64,000 bases of DNA from Algoriphagus zhangzhouensis. GTDB lineage: Bacteria; Bacteroidota; Bacteroidia; Cytophagales; Cyclobacteriaceae. Under the pieces are notes generated by a model. It ran no database searches. It was not told the DNA's origin and saw nothing but the letters and a program-made list of their open reading frames with translations. The stretch covers positions 226,397-290,396 of the forward strand of contig NZ_FRXN01000003.1 in assembly GCF_900148515.1 (NCBI RefSeq). Direction: 5' to 3'. Position 1 is the first letter of the stretch; every line of letters starts with the position of its first letter. Position numbers and translations under genes: made by a program. Of the stretch, positions 11,086 through 19,379 are shown one piece after another.

Positions 11086-11754
11086 TTACCCCTCTTTCCG
11101 CTTCACCATCTCATTGATCCAAATCGGAGCAAATGGAGATGTACATCCCTTGGAAGTAGGATAATCCCGAAGCACTCCCAGCTTCTCACCGATTGCCAAA
11201 GCCCGGTCTCTATATTCTGCATGATGGATGCCAATATATGCCAAGCAGGTATTCATAGTCCACTGGACCAATGGATCTGCCGAACCCATTTCAGCCTCCA
11301 GTCTATCCAGAAGCTCAGGGATATTGACCTGATCTGGATCTCTAGCCACTTTTCCGGCCGTCAAAGCCCATGCTGCACGAGCTTCCATTGGGTGCGAGGA
11401 TTTCATCCCTTCTATCCTAATAGCATCTTTAAAATCCAATTCCTTGATCACATAGGACTGAAACCAATCTGCAACTTGACTATATTGCATGGATTTGATC
11501 ATTTCACTCACCTGGTCTTGAGATAGCTCTTTGGGTTTCATAATCAAAATAGCCAGTAAGCGCGAATCCACATTTCCGGTTTCCCATAAAGCCAAAGCCA
11601 GTTCATGATCTGTTTTGATCTTTTTGGCCAAAGCACGGATATCTCCCATTTTCACTCCAAACACATTTTCCTGAGATCCGAATTTGATATGGTGGGCTTT
11701 CATCTTAGGATTCCCCAAGGCCTCTAGTTGACTGATTACTTCCTCTTTGTTCAT
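11086..11754 (-). CDS. DNA alkylation repair (AlkD-like) protein
   Basis: A protein of about 222 residues built of HEAT-like helices, with the family marks FGVKMGDIRALAKKIK near the N-terminus, WETGNVDSRLLA, and the C-terminal GCTSPFAPIWINEMVKRK. AlkD-type enzymes excise positively charged alkylated bases. I chose the ATG at 11754, preceded by GGAG at a good distance, over an in-frame TTG five codons upstream. It converges with the HAD gene, and only 9 bases separate the two ends. Some members of this family lack glycosylase activity, so the role is a family-level assignment. Confidence 0.8.
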   Translation of the reverse strand: MNKEEVISQLEALGNPKMKAHHIKFGSQENVFGVKMGDIRALAKKIKTDHELALALWETGNVDSRLLAILIMKPKELSQDQVSEMIKSMQYSQVADWFQSYVIKELDFKDAIRIEGMKSSHPMEARAAWALTAGKVARDPDQVNIPELLDRLEAEMGSADPLVQWTMNTCLAYIGIHHAEYRDRALAIGEKLGVLRDYPTSKGCTSPFAPIWINEMVKRKEG

Positions 11755-11814
11755 AAAAAAAAGCTCCAAATGATTGAGGAATGAAGATAAGTCATTGAAT
11801 TCAAAAAATGGAAA

Positions 11815-12618
11815 TCACTTCATCATAGCACCCATTTTTTTCACGATAAACCGAACCGCTTTTTCTGGACTCAGTCTGTAAAATTTATCCAAAAATGAGG
11901 CATCCTTACCAACCAAAATTCTAAACTTATCTTTCTCAATTCCTGAAATCATGATTTCTGCAGCTTGGGAAGCCGGCAAGGCCATTTTTTCAGCTTGAGC
12001 AGAATCAGCAGCCGTTTTGGTGCTTACGCCTGAGTTTTCTGTGATATGCGTATTAACTGCTCCCGGATGAATCACGGTCACTTTTACATTTGTATCCTTC
12101 AATTCGGCATACAAGCCCTCTGTCAAAAGCTTCACTGCTGCCTTGGAAGCTCCATAGATCGTTTGGCCGGGAAAAGGAATAAAACCTCCCATACTACTTA
12201 CATTGGCGATATGTGCTTCAGGACGTTTTAACAATTCAGGAAGAAAAGCTTTGACCATGTACAAGGTGCCATAAAAATTAATCTTCATCACCTGTTCGAT
12301 TTTCCCATACTCTAAATCATTCACATCCACAAAGGGTTGAATGATCCCAGCATTGTTGATGATGCCATCCACCGCTCCATGAGTTTTGATCACTTCTTTA
12401 GGAAAGTTGGAAACCTTTTCCTGATCGGTAATATCCAGCACATGGATAGATAGATTGCTTGACAGATTTCCAGCTAGTGAAAGCGTTTCCTCCATGGTCT
12501 CCTGATGGATATCACAAGTTGCCACTTTGGCTCCTTTGGCAAGAAGTTGAAGAACCAATTCTCTTCCCATGCCACTACCTCCACCGGTAACAACCCATAC
12601 TTTACCTTGAATTTTCAT
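11815..12618 (-). CDS. SDR family oxidoreductase
   Basis: A 267-residue classical short-chain dehydrogenase: TGGGSGMG near residue 11, NNAGI, a serine in NVSSMGG and YGASK as the Tyr-Lys pair. The C-terminal part, with a basic FYRLSPEKAVRFIVKKMG tail, resembles SDRs that act on lipids or retinol-like substrates. It stands alone between the alkylation-repair gene and a STAS-like gene on the same strand. The substrate is unknown. Confidence 0.78.
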   Translation of the reverse strand: MKIQGKVWVVTGGGSGMGRELVLQLLAKGAKVATCDIHQETMEETLSLAGNLSSNLSIHVLDITDQEKVSNFPKEVIKTHGAVDGIINNAGIIQPFVDVNDLEYGKIEQVMKINFYGTLYMVKAFLPELLKRPEAHIANVSSMGGFIPFPGQTIYGASKAAVKLLTEGLYAELKDTNVKVTVIHPGAVNTHITENSGVSTKTAADSAQAEKMALPASQAAEIMISGIEKDKFRILVGKDASFLDKFYRLSPEKAVRFIVKKMGAMMK

Positions 12619-12643
12619 AAACGATCGCTATCCCAATTTTTCT

Positions 12644-13021
12644 TCAAGAAACAAACTCCATGGCCTCTTCCATCTGAGAGATATCAAAGTACTTTTCAAG
12701 TCTACCTTTACTTGCTCTTTCAAAGAAGAGATTATCGATCGGCACCAAAGCCTTCAACACTTTTGAATGAGCAACGATGGCCAGATGCCCCAACTTTTTA
12801 TAATTCCGAAGCACCCAAATCGTATCCTCCATAAAAGCCTTTACTGAACTGTTTGAAATTTTCAACTCATCCAATTTGACCAGCACATTTACCTGATCAA
12901 ATCCCTTATCTAGCTTTTCTTGAAACAGTTTTTGAGAGAGTTTTTCATCGGTTTCATCAAAACCATCAATCACCTGGATTGCCAAGGTGTTTCCTTCGAA
13001 AGTTTCCAATTGCTCAATCAT
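12644..13021 (-). CDS. STAS/SEC14-like (SpoIIAA-type) protein
   Basis: A 125-residue soluble protein resembling the SpoIIAA-like family (DUF3478): an N-terminal beta-strand region, FQEKLDKGFDQVNVLVKLDEL, a central long helix, then GHLAIVAHSKVLKALVPIDN and a C-terminal LEKYFDISQMEEAMEF. These proteins have a STAS-like fold; their role is mostly unknown, and lipid or membrane association has been suggested. It is 25 bases upstream of the SDR start on the same strand and may be co-transcribed with it. Confidence 0.65.
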   Translation of the reverse strand: MIEQLETFEGNTLAIQVIDGFDETDEKLSQKLFQEKLDKGFDQVNVLVKLDELKISNSSVKAFMEDTIWVLRNYKKLGHLAIVAHSKVLKALVPIDNLFFERASKGRLEKYFDISQMEEAMEFVS

Positions 13022-13158
13022 TTTAGAGGTATTTTTTGGTTAATTTTTTATTGATTTTTACGCTTTTGCGAATATTAAAATTTACCCAAAATCGATCAGA
13101 ATGCCGAACAATTAACAGCTTTTAATCCCTGATTTAAATCATCCAGAAAACATACAAT

Positions 13159-13548
13159 TTAGCTTTTAAAGCTTTTCCTGAATTCTCTAATCAAAAGGAT
13201 TGAAAACAACCAAAAAGGAAGACTTGAAACAAGAATTTTCCAGTTTGGCCCGATGATGCCAATAAATAAAATCAATCCAAAAAGGAGCCCTAAACCAATA
13301 ATCGCTGCAATCACCAACCACTTTTTCGGCGCTTTTTGAAAAAGGGAAATCAATAGCAGAATTTGTCCGATAAATGGAATCAATGTGAATGGATGAAGCA
13401 CTGAAAGTGGGTCTTTAATCCCTTTCGAAAAAATCTCCAATTCGGACTCGATTAAAAAACTAGATTGATCATCTCCCCATTCCAAATAGCCAAAGAATGT
13501 ACTCAGGAATAAAAGAAGTATTAAAACCCGCTTTTTCTGATGATCCAT
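13159..13548 (-). CDS. Small integral membrane protein
   Basis: A 129-residue protein with four likely membrane helices: residues 8-22, around 50-68, 75-98 and 105-122. No family is recognised. Its ATG overlaps the stop of the TfoX-like gene (TAATG), so the two are translationally coupled. Function unknown. Confidence 0.6.
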   Translation of the reverse strand: MDHQKKRVLILLLFLSTFFGYLEWGDDQSSFLIESELEIFSKGIKDPLSVLHPFTLIPFIGQILLLISLFQKAPKKWLVIAAIIGLGLLFGLILFIGIIGPNWKILVSSLPFWLFSILLIREFRKSFKS

Positions 13549-13895
13549 TATTTTTTCTTTTTGGAGGACTTTGCCCTTTCATTGAACTCCAAACATAGAT
13601 CTATCCAAAACTTAAATTCATCTGGGTTTTGAAAGCCCAATGGCTCTACGTAGCAATAACCTTTCATCGCCTTTCCCTTCATGATTGTTGGCAAATACCC
13701 AGACCTCTCTGCAATCTCTTCTTCCCGAGCTGGGTCAAATCGGCACATTAGATTTTCTCCGGAAATATTCACACACATTTTATCATTGATCAGAAAAGCC
13801 ATGCCACTAAACATCTTCTTTTCTTCAATCTCTAAATGGGGAAATTGAGCCAAGTACTCTCTAACTCTATCTGCCAATTGAATGTCGTAAGCCAT
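13548..13895 (-). CDS. TfoX/Sxy N-terminal domain protein
   Basis: A 115-residue protein matching the TfoX N-terminal domain: KKMFSGMAFLINDKMCVNI, LMCRFDP and KGYCYVEPLGF, with a lysine-rich C-terminus. The N-terminal domain alone, without the C-terminal domain of the competence regulator, is common in Bacteroidota, and its role there is undefined. It is the upstream partner of the membrane-protein gene at 13159-13548. Confidence 0.75.
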   Translation of the reverse strand: MAYDIQLADRVREYLAQFPHLEIEEKKMFSGMAFLINDKMCVNISGENLMCRFDPAREEEIAERSGYLPTIMKGKAMKGYCYVEPLGFQNPDEFKFWIDLCLEFNERAKSSKKKK

Positions 13896-13956
13896 TGCAT
13901 CAAATCATTGATAGACAGATAATTTACATTATTCCGAGCAAATATTTGAGACCTTT

Positions 13957-14424
13957 TTAGTAATTTGAACCGAAAGGAATACCATTCAAAGTATGGGTGC
14001 AACAAGTGCAAAAAGGCTCTAAATCAGCCGCTTTCAATTCTGGATTCACCAATTGCAATAGTCCTTCTTCATCAATAAACAAACCCGAAAAATACGAGGA
14101 CTCACCCACCCGAACATAATCCTGACCTTCTTCCTGATCATCTGCAACCAACACAAAAATAGGGTCTGGCCTATCCAATCTGGAAACTGCTTCTGAGTAC
14201 ACGGAATCCCAGTCAGCACCAACTTTTGAAAGCAAAAACTTATACAGAGGAGTATAATCCAACCCTCGATTTTTACTTCCATGCATGGAGCCTTTAACTA
14301 GCTCTCTGGACTCATCCTTTTGGTTCCTGACATGTTTGAAATCCCCACCAAAATCATGATGAACCCCTCTTGCCTTGGTATTGACTTTTCGATAAAGCTT
14401 CTTTTTGTGTGGGTCTGGTTTCAT
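13957..14424 (-). CDS. Conserved hypothetical protein
   Basis: A 155-residue protein with a very basic N-terminus (KPDPHKKKLYRK), a middle section YTPLYKFLLSKVGADWDSVYSE and a C-terminal CTCCTHTLNG motif that could bind metal. I do not recognise the family. No signal peptide or membrane segment is present. It is 36 bases downstream of the lipoprotein gene and on the same strand. Confidence 0.6.
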   Translation of the reverse strand: MKPDPHKKKLYRKVNTKARGVHHDFGGDFKHVRNQKDESRELVKGSMHGSKNRGLDYTPLYKFLLSKVGADWDSVYSEAVSRLDRPDPIFVLVADDQEEGQDYVRVGESSYFSGLFIDEEGLLQLVNPELKAADLEPFCTCCTHTLNGIPFGSNY

Positions 14425-14460
14425 AATTTCGAAAATACTTAAAATTGAATTATAGAAACC

Positions 14461-14805
14461 TCATTGGTAAAAGCCTAGGTCTTCCATTTTTTCAATATCC
14501 TCTGATCTTACCTCCACTAGAATTCTTTGCCCTGTTCCACATGCACATGACTCACAGTAAACATCTAGTTTAGATTTATCATCAAAATCCAGATTTTGAA
14601 CCTGTACTCCCTCATCTTCCAAAAATGAAATAACCGCAGTCTTAGTCTCTTCATTGGTCTTGTTTTCACCATTTCCCCATGGATCCGCACATTTGGTTTG
14701 GTCCCAAATAAATGTGAGTTGATTGAAGGGTCTATCATTATCTGATTTGCAAGAAAAGAGAAAAACGGATAGTACAAAGAGGGTAAAAATGGATAGCTTA
14801 TTCAT
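14461..14805 (-). CDS. Small lipoprotein
   Basis: A 114-residue protein with a lipoprotein signal peptide (hydrophobic stretch then FLFSCKSD, Cys near 19). The mature part contains a CADPWGNGENKTNEETKTAV segment and a CESCACG cluster that suggests disulfides or metal binding. The motif CxDPW is recurrent in Bacteroidota secreted proteins, but no function is known. It probably resides on the periplasmic side of a membrane. Confidence 0.65.
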   Translation of the reverse strand: MNKLSIFTLFVLSVFLFSCKSDNDRPFNQLTFIWDQTKCADPWGNGENKTNEETKTAVISFLEDEGVQVQNLDFDDKSKLDVYCESCACGTGQRILVEVRSEDIEKMEDLGFYQ

Positions 14806-14843
14806 TTAGTTTTTATTTCAAAACGCAAAGGTTTTGCTTTTTG

Positions 14844-15305
14844 CTACAGGTAAGAGAGGTAAAGTTTCATTCCCTCGTGGCTTGCTTCGAAACCGAAGCC
14901 TTCATAAAAACGAATGGCTTTGGATCGTTTTTTATTGGAAGTCAATTGAATCAATTGAGCCTTGCGTTCCTTAGCCCGAGCAATCGCCCAGTTCATCATC
15001 TTACTCCCGATTCCTTGACTTCTATGTTCCTTCTTAATCTGTACCGCTTCAATTTGGGCTCTGATCCCTCCTTGGTACATGAGATATTGGATAAATGTCA
15101 ATTGCATAGTGCCGATTACCACACCTTCTTCGTTTTCTATTACAATCAATTCTTGATTTGGATCAGCAATAATCTTCTCAAAAGCTTGAACATAGGAGCT
15201 TGGTAAAGGAATCTTAAAATCCTCCCTTGTTTGACCGATTTCATCATCAGTCAGCATTTCAACAATAGCAGGAAGATCATCTAATGTCGCTTTTCTAATT
15301 TCCAT
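14844..15305 (-). CDS. GNAT family N-acetyltransferase
   Basis: A 153-residue single GNAT domain: N-terminal IRKATLDDLPAIVEML, motif A with IEAVQIKKEHRSQGIGSKMMNWAI (Q/RxxGxG acetyl-CoA loop) and motif B IRFYEGFGFEASHEGMKLYL. It probably acetylates an amine of a small molecule or peptide; the substrate is unknown. It stands between unrelated genes on the same strand. Confidence 0.8.
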   Translation of the reverse strand: MEIRKATLDDLPAIVEMLTDDEIGQTREDFKIPLPSSYVQAFEKIIADPNQELIVIENEEGVVIGTMQLTFIQYLMYQGGIRAQIEAVQIKKEHRSQGIGSKMMNWAIARAKERKAQLIQLTSNKKRSKAIRFYEGFGFEASHEGMKLYLSYL

Positions 15306-15342
15306 AGTTTATGGCTGGTTCAATTGAATAAAAGACGCAAAA

Positions 15343-15681
15343 TCATTCTTCTTCCAAGATGGATTTGCCCTCAGACATATCTCCGGAAGTCCAGCGCCAT
15401 TCCTCATGCAGCCGGGTTTTCCCATTGGGTAAAACTTCAGGTTTGGAATGGCAAATTCCGGTCATCAACTCTCCTTTTTCATTCACTTGATGGTATCTCA
15501 TATTGATATTTCCATGCTCATCCACCAATCCTATCAAATGTCCTTTTTTGATTTTCCCACCCTGATACTCTGAAGTCAAAACATTACCTTCTTGCTTATA
15601 AATAAACACCGTCTCCCCACTGGTTTCCCCATTCTCGGAGTTTAATACAGGTCTAAAAATTCTATTGTTATAATTAATCAT
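15343..15681 (-). CDS. Conserved hypothetical protein (often mislabelled N-acetylglutamate synthase)
   Basis: A 112-residue all-beta-looking protein: an N-terminal NGETSGETVFIYKQEG strand pair, GGKIKKGHLIGLVDEHGNINMRYHQVN repeats and a C-terminal TRLHEEWRWTSGDMSEGKS. Proteins like this are sometimes named n-acetylglutamate synthase in databases, but no acetyltransferase domain is visible here. Function unknown. Confidence 0.6.
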   Translation of the reverse strand: MINYNNRIFRPVLNSENGETSGETVFIYKQEGNVLTSEYQGGKIKKGHLIGLVDEHGNINMRYHQVNEKGELMTGICHSKPEVLPNGKTRLHEEWRWTSGDMSEGKSILEEE

Positions 15682-15722
15682 TTTGGAATATTGTTATTTC
15701 TTATCCGAATACTCTTAGAGTT

Positions 15723-17087
15723 TTAAGCTTCACTTTTCCCATTCCTTTTCGCAAAGAAAAGAGCTCCTATTCCCAGCAAAACATAGATGGAAAGGATATA
15801 GTAAAACTGCTCTTTGTTGACTGTAAATTCAAAATAAATGATCAACAAACCAGCAAAAAACAACCCTAAAAGTGCTACGATGGTCAAAAGAAGGGAGGAA
15901 TTGGTTTCTTTTCTCTTTTTATAATTCGTGTAAGCCATCAAAAGGGAAACCCCGATAAATGTAATACTCCCGAATTCTAAAATCACCTGAAGACCTCCCG
16001 TTGCCAAAAGGATAAAAGCTAATACACTCATCGTAATAATGGCTCTATCAGGAATATGAACTTTAATTTTTCTCCCCAGAGACTTGGGGAAATAACCGTC
16101 ATTAGCTATGACAGCCATCAGTCTGGAAGCCCCAAACAAGGTTCCACTGATCGCGCTAGAAGTGGCTAGCAAAGCTCCAAAAATTACCATAAACTGCCCC
16201 AAAGTTCCCAAATAAGTCTTTGCGCCAGCGGCCAATGCATATTCCTTATCCGAAATGATAATTTCCTTGGGGATGGTGGCCAATGCTGATATCGCCAATA
16301 CCACATATAGGGCTGTAGCAATTCCTATGGATGAATAGATGGCTCTGGGAATATTCTTCTGAGGATCATCCATTTCATTGTAAGCATGAATCACCAATTG
16401 AAAACCTTCAAATGCGACAAAAGTGATAGCTGCAACAACAAGAATTTGGTCTAAAGTGGTCTGATTTTCAAAGACTGGATAAAGATTCTGAATATCCCCT
16501 TTCCCTACCAACATCCCTGAAATAAAAAGTAGGATAATGATCTTTGAATAGACCAAAAGGTCCTCCAACTTCCCCATTCCTTTGACACTAACCAAATTGA
16601 CTACTGCGAAAAAAGTGATCACCAAACCAGCAACAATCTTCTGCCAAAGAGGGTCATTCAATGCCTCAATCTGGCTGCAAAAGTAAGATGCGAAGGTAAA
16701 GGCATACAAAGCCAAGGTGCTGATATATCCGAATACAATCAACCAACCAATTGCTGAGGATGCCAATGGGCTATTAGGAAAGGACTTTTTGAAAAAGGAA
16801 TAAGTTGCCCCTTCATCCTTATAGTACAAGGCCAACTTCACATAAGAGTAAGCCGCAAAAGAAGCCAAAACACCTCCGATCAAAATCGCTATTGGAGTTG
16901 CATTCCCAATGTACTCTGTCGCAATTCCCAAAATCGAAAAGATCCCTCCTCCTACCATGCCTCCCAATGCAATGGCAATCAACTCCCCTAAACCCAACTC
17001 TTTCTCTCTTTTTCGAATGAGTTTGGTAGTTCTTTCTTTTTTAAATCTGTCGGAAAGAAATTGATTAAAAGATTCTTTAAGAGACAT
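15723..17087 (-). CDS. APC-family amino acid permease
   Basis: A 454-residue membrane protein with about 12 hydrophobic helices. Helix 1 carries the GMVGGGIFSILGIA motif typical of APC cation/amino-acid transporters, and the sequence shows FVAFEGFQLVIHAYNEM and TSSAISGTLFGASRLM. The substrate is probably an amino acid or amine. It lies 21 bases downstream of the acetolactate-decarboxylase-like gene on the same strand and is probably the last gene of a three-gene operon starting with GH43. Confidence 0.82.
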   Translation of the reverse strand: MSLKESFNQFLSDRFKKERTTKLIRKREKELGLGELIAIALGGMVGGGIFSILGIATEYIGNATPIAILIGGVLASFAAYSYVKLALYYKDEGATYSFFKKSFPNSPLASSAIGWLIVFGYISTLALYAFTFASYFCSQIEALNDPLWQKIVAGLVITFFAVVNLVSVKGMGKLEDLLVYSKIIILLFISGMLVGKGDIQNLYPVFENQTTLDQILVVAAITFVAFEGFQLVIHAYNEMDDPQKNIPRAIYSSIGIATALYVVLAISALATIPKEIIISDKEYALAAGAKTYLGTLGQFMVIFGALLATSSAISGTLFGASRLMAVIANDGYFPKSLGRKIKVHIPDRAIITMSVLAFILLATGGLQVILEFGSITFIGVSLLMAYTNYKKRKETNSSLLLTIVALLGLFFAGLLIIYFEFTVNKEQFYYILSIYVLLGIGALFFAKRNGKSEA

Positions 17088-17108
17088 TGTTTTGAGGTTT
17101 GGAAAGCC

Positions 17109-17840
17109 TTAGTTGTTTGGTAAATAAAGTCTCATCTCTCCTATCACCAGCTCATCCAAATGCCCCATTTTGCTTTCATCCTTTGTAATCAAATGCATAT
17201 GCAAATAGGAGTCATGGTGAGTAAAGACCCCTTGATGTTCGGTTGAAAAGAAACCCACAATTTCAACTTCTTCTTCCCCAATTGGATAGCTAATTTGGCC
17301 TTGATGAGCTTCATCCGGATTGGACACCTTGGTTCCTTCTGGAAGATTCTGGATATGGATTTTGGCTTTGGAAACTTTCCCAGTCAATTTAAAAGCAAAT
17401 GGGCGCTTGAGCTCCAAGGACTTTTCATCGATGAATCCCTCCAAATCCTGAATACTTTTAACCTGAGAAGGTAATTCTACTTGATCCCATTCAATTACAT
17501 TTCCAAAGACAAAAAATGGAGCTGAGATGTCAAAACTTTGGATCACTTCCATAGTCGAATCTGAAGTCACTTTGGAAAAATAGCTTTTCCCATTATTGAT
17601 CAAAATCTCTCCTTTCAGGAAAGCCAAAGGTCCTAAGCCATATAATCCTGTTTTCTCGGAAATTGTATCTAAGCCAATTTTCCCTTCCAATTCTCCTTTC
17701 CACATGACATCCCTCATGGCACCCGCGATTTTCAATTCAGAGTTGTTATTTGGATTTTGGGATTCCTTCTGATCTTTTTTGCAACTGACAATCAAGACAA
17801 GAAATAGAATCCAAGAGAAATTCTTTACTGACGTTTTCAT
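17109..17840 (-). CDS. Acetolactate decarboxylase-like lipoprotein
   Basis: A protein of about 243 residues. The ATG at 17840 gives a proper lipoprotein signal peptide (ILFLVLIVSCKKD); an in-frame TTG at 17882 would overlap the upstream gene. The mature part matches alpha-acetolactate decarboxylase: GLGPLAFLKGEILINNGKSY, APFFVFGNV, and the zinc site LHMHLITKDESKMGHLDE with His-x-His and a later His. The enzyme normally converts acetolactate to acetoin in the cytoplasm. Here the protein should be exported and lipidated, which is unusual. It lies 16 bases after the GH43 gene and 21 before the permease. Confidence 0.8.
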   Translation of the reverse strand: MKTSVKNFSWILFLVLIVSCKKDQKESQNPNNNSELKIAGAMRDVMWKGELEGKIGLDTISEKTGLYGLGPLAFLKGEILINNGKSYFSKVTSDSTMEVIQSFDISAPFFVFGNVIEWDQVELPSQVKSIQDLEGFIDEKSLELKRPFAFKLTGKVSKAKIHIQNLPEGTKVSNPDEAHQGQISYPIGEEEVEIVGFFSTEHQGVFTHHDSYLHMHLITKDESKMGHLDELVIGEMRLYLPNN

Positions 17841-17856
17841 AGATGAGGCGCTGGTT

Positions 17857-18879
17857 TTACTTGGGATTATATTTCGGTCCAAGAATTAATTTATCTCCTG
17901 AATCATCCATTTCAAACAAATTGGGATAGCGGATATACCGACCATTTTCACTTCGATGACTATGTACGGACATCAGGAGCTTTCCTTCCAAGGTTCTGAA
18001 CAACATACCATGACCGAAATTTGGAGGAGTGATAGGTTCCTCTTCCTGAATCCAAGGTCCATCCAACGTTCCACTTTCTGAATAGGCTACTCCCTGAGTA
18101 TAGACATCATAAACCCAACTTGTCCAAAGCATTCCCAGCTTTCCAGTTTGAGTTTTGAATAACCAAGGACCATCCGTCACCTTACTTGGCAGGGTATCTC
18201 CTTCACTGTTCACTTCTCTACTCCAGGGCGCATCAAAAGCGCGAAACAGCGTATCACTTTCTCCAATAGAACCTGATAAATCGGATTTTAACTCAATCTT
18301 GGACATCGTTCCATTCCAGTTTTGGAGCCACTCTCCACAATAAATCATGTAGGGAATCCCATCTTCCTCCCAAAATGTCCCATCTAAAGTTGGTGCATCT
18401 GCAGGAAGATAAGTAGGATCTTGCATCGGGACATAAGGACCATCAGGTTGATCGCTAACTAAGATATGGCTAGCACGCCGAGGAATCACATTGTCTTTGA
18501 CCGTATCAATCTTGATTTGATCATTGGTGAAAGTGCCAAAAAAGTAATACTTGTCTTTGTATTGATGGAGCTCAGCCGCCCAAATCATAGGCCTTTTTCC
18601 CATCCAGGAATTCGAATCTGTTTCTGCCACCCAATAGGGACCATTCCAAAGTTTTAAATCTTTGCTTTTCCAAAGCCAACCGCCGGTTCCGGTCATATAA
18701 TACATTCCAGACTTTGCATCCGCCAAAATCGCCGGATCACTCAAGCGAATTGAATCCAAAGGAACATTTTCCTTGACTTCACGAATCCTCCTGCCACTAT
18801 TTTGTTCCTGAATAATTTCTGGTTCTTTAGAATTACAGGCAAAAAAGATCAATAAGCCAAAAAGCAGGAGATATCTCAT
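17857..18879 (-). CDS. Glycoside hydrolase family 43 lipoprotein
   Basis: A protein of about 340 residues starting at ATG 18879, with a lipoprotein signal peptide (LLIFFACNSK). Five-blade propeller marks of GH43 are visible: RLSDPAILAD with the base Asp, WAAELHQYKDKYYFFGT, TLDGTFWEEDG and VTDGPWLFKT. GH43 enzymes are arabinofuranosidases or xylosidases. It is anchored outside the cytoplasm and probably trims plant or algal oligosaccharides. It is the first gene of an apparent operon with an acetolactate-decarboxylase-like lipoprotein and an APC permease. Confidence 0.82.
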   Translation of the reverse strand: MRYLLLFGLLIFFACNSKEPEIIQEQNSGRRIREVKENVPLDSIRLSDPAILADAKSGMYYMTGTGGWLWKSKDLKLWNGPYWVAETDSNSWMGKRPMIWAAELHQYKDKYYFFGTFTNDQIKIDTVKDNVIPRRASHILVSDQPDGPYVPMQDPTYLPADAPTLDGTFWEEDGIPYMIYCGEWLQNWNGTMSKIELKSDLSGSIGESDTLFRAFDAPWSREVNSEGDTLPSKVTDGPWLFKTQTGKLGMLWTSWVYDVYTQGVAYSESGTLDGPWIQEEEPITPPNFGHGMLFRTLEGKLLMSVHSHRSENGRYIRYPNLFEMDDSGDKLILGPKYNPK

Positions 18880-18920
18880 TTCATTTTTTGTTTCAGACAA
18901 TTCTAAAAATAGCCATAAAT

Positions 18921-18945
18921 AAAAAAAGAGGGAATCCCCTCTTTT
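18921..18945 (-). terminator. Terminator after RibD-like remnant
   Basis: A perfect 9-bp stem (18924-18932 with 18937-18945) with a 4-base loop. On the minus strand it ends in seven T (complement of 18921-18927). It directly follows the stop of the truncated RibD-like copy and separates it from the GH43 gene. Confidence 0.75.
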
Positions 18946-18957
18946 AATCTTGTCACT

Positions 18958-19186
18958 CTATTTTTTATTCAGCTTGTACCTGATATGAGTGGTATATTCT
19001 GAAGGAATTATCTCCATTACTTTCAGTTCATATTTATCCTCATCTATCCCTTCAAACAGCCGGATTCCCTTCCCCAAAAAGATGGGGGTGATATGGAGAA
19101 AAAACTCATCAATCAGGCCCGCATTGAGGAACTGCTGAATGGTTTCGGCTCCCCCTTGAATCCGCACATCTTTACCTTTTGCTGAT
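18958..19186 (-). pseudogene. 3' remnant of a duplicated RibD-like reductase gene
   Basis: About 75 codons are homologous to the C-terminal third of the intact gene at 21877-22497 (from KSAKGKDVRIQGGAE to KYKLNKK-type end). The two copies differ at only about a tenth of the bases, and most changes are silent. The frame upstream of the homologous part meets a stop near 19221, and the N-terminal two thirds, including the nucleotide-binding part, are absent. An internal GTG would give a 69-residue product, probably non-functional. Confidence 0.75.
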
Positions 19187-19379
19187 TTAAAACCTTGTAC
19201 AAAGCGTTTTCTTTTCCCTCATTCAATTAAAATTCTCCAGAAAGCCCATCCTTAGACCTAATCTGGTGAAAATTCATTGTTCAATTACCTATTGTGAAGA
19301 AAGTATTCAAGACCAAATGGCATTTAATAAACATGCGCGGTATGTCAAGGAAACCCTGTTTTTGGGTCTAAAAGAATTC

